From Clostridia bacterium (GTDB lineage: Bacteria > Bacillota > Clostridia > Saccharofermentanales > Saccharofermentanaceae): 64,000 nt of DNA. Made by a program: the position numbers and the translations under genes. Below are positions 60,588-64,000 of the stretch, in pieces. A model generated the notes under the pieces. That model had not been told where the DNA came from and did no database searches. It saw only the letters and a program-made list of their open reading frames with translations. Within the stretch, counting starts at the first letter, position 1. The number at the start of each line of letters is the position of its first letter. The stretch is taken from positions 1-64,000 of the forward strand of contig JAEEWG010000013.1 of the NCBI GenBank assembly GCA_016287245.1, read 5' to 3'.

Positions 60588-62357
60588 TTATTGCTCCTCC
60601 TTTCTGGAAAGTGCATTGAATTTACACATGTTGATGCAAAGGCCGCAGGCATTGCAGGCCTCCGGGTCGATCACCGGCTTCTTATCGTCACCGGCAACGA
60701 GTGCCGGGCACATGATACGGGAGCAGGCGCCGCACTTCTTGCAGGCATCTTCATTCAGGACGATGGACACGCCCTTCGGCTTTTTACCGGTCGGGATCAA
60801 TGCGCATGGACGGCGTACAATGATCACGGATACGCAATCCTTCGCGATCTCTTCTTTAACGATCTTTTCGACTTCGTAGGTATCTACCGGATCAACGGTT
60901 CTTACAGAGGTAACACCGACGCTTCTGCAGAGAGTCTCCAGATCGATGGCCGGAGCCGGCTGCAGGCGGATATTCTTACCGGATGCCGGGTTCTGCTGAT
61001 GTCCTGTCATACCCGTGATGGAGTTATCGAGAATCATGACAGTGATCGCGCTCTGGTTATATACCGCATTGATGAGGTTCGTGATACCGGAATGCAGGAA
61101 AGTCGAGTCACCGATCACGGCTACGGTCTTTTTACTGTCTTCCCCATCGGAAGCCTTATCGAAGCCGTGGGCCATACCGACTGAAGCGCCCATGCAGACG
61201 GAAACGTCCATCGCGGCTGTCGGCGGGAGCGTACCAAGCGTATAGCATCCGATATCGCCCATGACCTGTACCTTCGCACGGTTTAATGCCAGGAACATGC
61301 CCTTATGCGGACATCCGGCGCAAAGGAGCGGCGGACGGCCCGGAGCGGTCGGAAGTTTAGAAAGGTCCAGTGCTTTCTCCGGAAGAGCTTCCGAAGAAAG
61401 TACAGAACGGATCATGCGGGAATTATATTCGCCCTGCAGCGTGAAAAGATCTTTTCCCTCACAGGCAATGCCGGCGGCCTTGATCTCTGTCTCCATGAAA
61501 GGATCAAGTTCTTCAACTACGACCAGACGGTCTACCTTCGATGCGAAATCGCGGATCAGATCCATCGGAAGCGGCCACACACAGCCGAGCTTCAGGACGG
61601 ATGCAGACGGAACGCCTTCCTTCACATACTGATAGGAAGCGCCTGCGGTGATGATACCGAGCTTGGTATCATTCATTTCTACTTTATGGATGCCCATGCC
61701 GAGGAATTCTTCATTCGAAGCCTTGGCGATATCCAGTGTTCTCTGCTCGACCACTACGTGGCGCTTAATGGCCATGGCCGGCATCATAACGTATTTATTC
61801 ACGTTCTTCTCGTAAGGCTTAACGACGATATCTTCCGGATCGGAAAGCTCAACGAGCGAACGGGAATGAGAAACGCGGGTATGCATGCGAAGGATCACAG
61901 GCGTATCAAATCTCTCGGAAAGAGAGAACGCCATCTTAGCAAAATCCTTGCACTCCTGACTGTCAGAAGGCTCGAGGATCATGAGCTTGGCTGCACGTCC
62001 GTAGTTTCTGCTGTCCTGCTCGTCCTGGGAACTGTGCATACCCGGGTCGTCAGCCACAACAAATACCAGACCGCCGTTTACGCCTTCATAAGCGGCAGTA
62101 AACATCGGATCCGCCGCCACGTTCATACCAACATGCTTCATGCATGTCATCGCACGTGCGCCTCGGATGGAAGCACCGATCGCTACCTCGGATGCCACCT
62201 TCTCATTCGTCGCCCATTCGCAGTAGATGCGGTCATAGGTGGCGATCGTCTCTGTGATTTCTGTACTCGGTGTGCCCGGGTAGGAGGAAACGACTTTCAC
62301 TCCGGCCTCATAAGCACCACGCGCAACAGCTTCATTACCTAACATGATCTGTTTCAC
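60588..62357 (-). CDS. iorA: Indolepyruvate:ferredoxin oxidoreductase, alpha subunit
   Basis: The 589-residue catalytic subunit of IorAB. The N-terminal pyruvate oxidoreductase domain (LGNEAVARGAYEAGVKVVSSYPGTPSTEI), the thiamine diphosphate-binding domain (GDIGCYTLGTLPP, GDSTFLHSGITNLINAVYNQ) and a C-terminal two-cluster ferredoxin domain (CKKCGACSRIMCP; CNACGLCINMCK) are all present. The GTG at 62357 is preferred as start because GAGGT lies upstream of it and the protein then begins MKQIMLGNEA, as is usual; a GTG at 62372 is the alternative. The enzyme suits an anaerobe that ferments amino acids. It is followed directly by iorB. Confidence 0.96.
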   Translation of the reverse strand: MKQIMLGNEAVARGAYEAGVKVVSSYPGTPSTEITETIATYDRIYCEWATNEKVASEVAIGASIRGARAMTCMKHVGMNVAADPMFTAAYEGVNGGLVFVVADDPGMHSSQDEQDSRNYGRAAKLMILEPSDSQECKDFAKMAFSLSERFDTPVILRMHTRVSHSRSLVELSDPEDIVVKPYEKNVNKYVMMPAMAIKRHVVVEQRTLDIAKASNEEFLGMGIHKVEMNDTKLGIITAGASYQYVKEGVPSASVLKLGCVWPLPMDLIRDFASKVDRLVVVEELDPFMETEIKAAGIACEGKDLFTLQGEYNSRMIRSVLSSEALPEKALDLSKLPTAPGRPPLLCAGCPHKGMFLALNRAKVQVMGDIGCYTLGTLPPTAAMDVSVCMGASVGMAHGFDKASDGEDSKKTVAVIGDSTFLHSGITNLINAVYNQSAITVMILDNSITGMTGHQQNPASGKNIRLQPAPAIDLETLCRSVGVTSVRTVDPVDTYEVEKIVKEEIAKDCVSVIIVRRPCALIPTGKKPKGVSIVLNEDACKKCGACSRIMCPALVAGDDKKPVIDPEACNACGLCINMCKFNALSRKEEQ

Positions 62358-62423
62358 TTCTTGATACCTCACTTATGTTCAGTTAGTGTTCACTAGAATT
62401 AGCACCCGTCTATTGTATCATGT

Positions 62424-64000
62424 TTAGTCTTTAATATCATCGATTCTTGCAGGGATGTCGTCCGGCATATCCTTAAATGCATTATCGATGACTTTCTTAT
62501 CGAGTTTCGGCGAGATCCAGGATACGACCGGAACGATGATAAGACCGAACAGCATGGCAAAAGCACCGGCATTGATCGGAGATGCCAGATTGATCGGAAG
62601 GCCTGTCGGGAACTTGAAGTTATGTCCGAACAGTGCGCCGTTACTCAAGATCAGGTGAGATACCGTGATGCCGACACCGCTGATGAAGGACGCCCATACA
62701 GCTGCCTTTGTAACGCCCTTCCAGAAAAGTCCGTAGAAGAACGGAGCCAGGAAGGAACCGGCCATAGCACCCCAGGAGATAGACATCAGTTTGGTGATGT
62801 ACATATCGTTGCTTCTATAGGAATAGATCGCCAGAGCCATGGATACCAGCACGAAGATAGCAAGAAGGATACGGATGATGCTGACCTTCTTCTTCTCATT
62901 CATATCCTTGATGACATTGTCAGCAAGAACGTCCAGTGTGATCGTGGAGCTGGAAGTCAGAACCAGCGATGTCAGAGTGGACATGGAAGCCGAGAGTACG
63001 AGAACGACGAGGATCGCAACGAGGAGCGTAGGGATCGCCTTGTCGAGGATGATCGGCATGATCTTATCCATATTGAGTCCGCCGGACGCTGTCTTGATGT
63101 CCTCAGCTGTTACGAAGATACGGGAGAAACCGCCCATGAAGTAGGAGCCGCCTGCGATGATGACTGCGAAGATCGTGGAAATGATCGTCGCTGTATGAAC
63201 AGACTTATCATCCTTGATAGAGTAGAACTTCTGCACCATCTGCGGAAGACCCCAGGTACCAAGAGAAGTAAGGATAACAACACCTAAGAGGTTCAGCGGC
63301 TCCGGTCCGAAGAGCGAGGAATAAACGCCCTGGAAGGAAGAACCGTTCGCAGCAGGAACGTTGGACAGTTCCGTCATGGAGGACATCAGTCCGCCGTGAT
63401 AGTTCAGAACACAGACGATCGTCATGACGATACCGATGATCATGATCATTCCCTGAATAAAGTCGTTGATCGCTGTGGACATGTATCCGCCGAGGATAAC
63501 GTATGTGGCGGCAAGAACGCTCATAACGATAATGCAGATCTCGTATCCGTTAGAGATACGGTCCAGACGCAGAGCAGATGTGAATAGATAGGAAAGGCCG
63601 TTAAATACCGAAGCAGAGTAAGGGATCATGAAAACGAAGATGATCAGAGCTGCCGCGATACGGAGAGCTTTCGAATTATAACGTTTACCGAAGAAGTCCG
63701 GCATAGTGTTCGTGTTTAACGTTTTGGTCATGATACGGCATCTCTTACCAAGCACTACCCATGCGGCCAGAGAACCGATGAAAGCATTGCCCAGACCGAT
63801 CCACAGTGCCGAAACACCGAAGTCCCATCCGAACTTACCTGCATAACCGATAAAGATAACTGCGGAGAAATACGTGGCACCAAATGAGAAAGCAGTAAGC
63901 CACGGGCCTACTCTTCTGCCACCAAGTACAAAAGAAGAAACATCTTTGGTGTTTTTTCTTGAGTACAGACCTACACCGATAATCATTGCGAAGAACACGA
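62424..64000 (-). CDS. Sodium:solute symporter family transporter, N-terminus beyond window edge
   Basis: A transporter of the SSS/PutP family with about thirteen membrane helices; 525 codons lie in the window and the first few residues are probably cut by the right edge, since the family N-terminus normally has one more helix start before FFAMIIGVGLYSRK. Blocks are DVSSFVLGGRRVGPWLTAFSFGATYFSAVIFIGYAGKFGWDFG, SATYVILGGYMSTAINDFIQG-like sequence and VLSASMSTLTSLVLTSSS. It brings in a solute with sodium; proline, pantothenate, sugars or organic acids are all possible. It lies upstream of iorAB on the same strand, 66 bp away, so the solute may be linked to amino acid fermentation (inference). 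Confidence 0.9.
   Translation of the reverse strand, partial: VFFAMIIGVGLYSRKNTKDVSSFVLGGRRVGPWLTAFSFGATYFSAVIFIGYAGKFGWDFGVSALWIGLGNAFIGSLAAWVVLGKRCRIMTKTLNTNTMPDFFGKRYNSKALRIAAALIIFVFMIPYSASVFNGLSYLFTSALRLDRISNGYEICIIVMSVLAATYVILGGYMSTAINDFIQGMIMIIGIVMTIVCVLNYHGGLMSSMTELSNVPAANGSSFQGVYSSLFGPEPLNLLGVVILTSLGTWGLPQMVQKFYSIKDDKSVHTATIISTIFAVIIAGGSYFMGGFSRIFVTAEDIKTASGGLNMDKIMPIILDKAIPTLLVAILVVLVLSASMSTLTSLVLTSSSTITLDVLADNVIKDMNEKKKVSIIRILLAIFVLVSMALAIYSYRSNDMYITKLMSISWGAMAGSFLAPFFYGLFWKGVTKAAVWASFISGVGITVSHLILSNGALFGHNFKFPTGLPINLASPINAGAFAMLFGLIIVPVVSWISPKLDKKVIDNAFKDMPDDIPARIDDIKD

Noticed and set aside
1..64000. CRISPR arrays, tRNA or rRNA genes, insertion sequences, prophage
   Set aside because: No regular spacer-repeat array, no tRNA-like cloverleaf ends outside tmRNA, no transposase, integrase or phage genes were recognised on reading both strands.

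Overview
The window reads as a chromosomal segment of an anaerobic Gram-positive bacterium of the class Clostridia. The signs are strong AGGAGG-type ribosome binding sites, an IspH–ribosomal protein S1 fusion, SepF, the diadenylate cyclase CdaA, an indolepyruvate:ferredoxin oxidoreductase (IorAB), tmRNA, many large surface proteins and several plant-polysaccharide hydrolases. A gut or rumen type saccharolytic clostridium would fit, but genus cannot be set from this sequence. Most genes lie on the minus strand.

Region 1 (1–7.9 kb) is a fluid surface-protein locus, visibly richer in A+T than the rest. It holds two large BspA-like leucine-rich-repeat proteins (one cut by the left window edge) and a secreted NlpC/P60-like protein. 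All carry, or probably carry, the same C-terminal Fn3-like module. A 49-codon deletion remnant of a further family member, a duplicated leader/terminator block and an exact 111-bp repeat show recent recombination. Region 2 (8–13 kb) has rpsB-tsf with its own promoter, a PepV-type dipeptidase and a cell-wall hydrolase with SH3 domains. Region 3 (13–23.7 kb) is one nine-gene minus-strand unit: ileS, M50 protease, trpS, scpA, scpB, RpiR regulator, HutP-like protein, cmk, ispH-S1. It has an extended -10 promoter in front and an intrinsic terminator behind. Region 4 (23.7–28 kb) is a tight operon of an RlmI-like methyltransferase, an RluA-type pseudouridine synthase, an HD protein and a GH120 beta-xylosidase.

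Region 5 (28–37.3 kb) has a PhoB/PhoR-type two-component system and an RluF-like enzyme on the plus strand, then a GH2 beta-galactosidase homologue and a GH3 beta-glucosidase on the minus strand. Region 6 (37.4–46.3 kb) has ssrA (tmRNA), an EF-Tu-domain-2/SseB fusion, a lipoprotein, an amidase_3 homologue, a UDP-galactopyranose mutase homologue, a natural CdaA–YbbR fusion, a Crp-family regulator and NagA. Region 7 (46.5–55.4 kb) has ilvE, an RDD membrane protein, a three-gene unit (DHQ-synthase-like protein, M28-like lipoprotein, small beta-sandwich protein), gltX, glnS and sepF. Region 8 (55.5–64 kb) is a minus-strand run: a sodium:solute symporter (cut by the right edge), iorA, iorB, an ACT-domain protein, a PLP enzyme of the methionine-gamma-lyase family, a membrane-fusion-like protein and the PLP homeostasis protein.

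The most striking theme is a set of enzyme homologues whose family catalytic residues are missing while the reading frame is intact: the GH2 protein (acid/base Glu), the amidase (second zinc His and catalytic Glu), the DHQ-synthase-like protein (all three zinc ligands) and the adjacent M28-like lipoprotein (most metal ligands). The UDP-galactopyranose mutase homologue also lacks expected motifs. The operon that pairs two such proteins, and the CdaA–YbbR fusion, are the best candidates for undescribed biology here.
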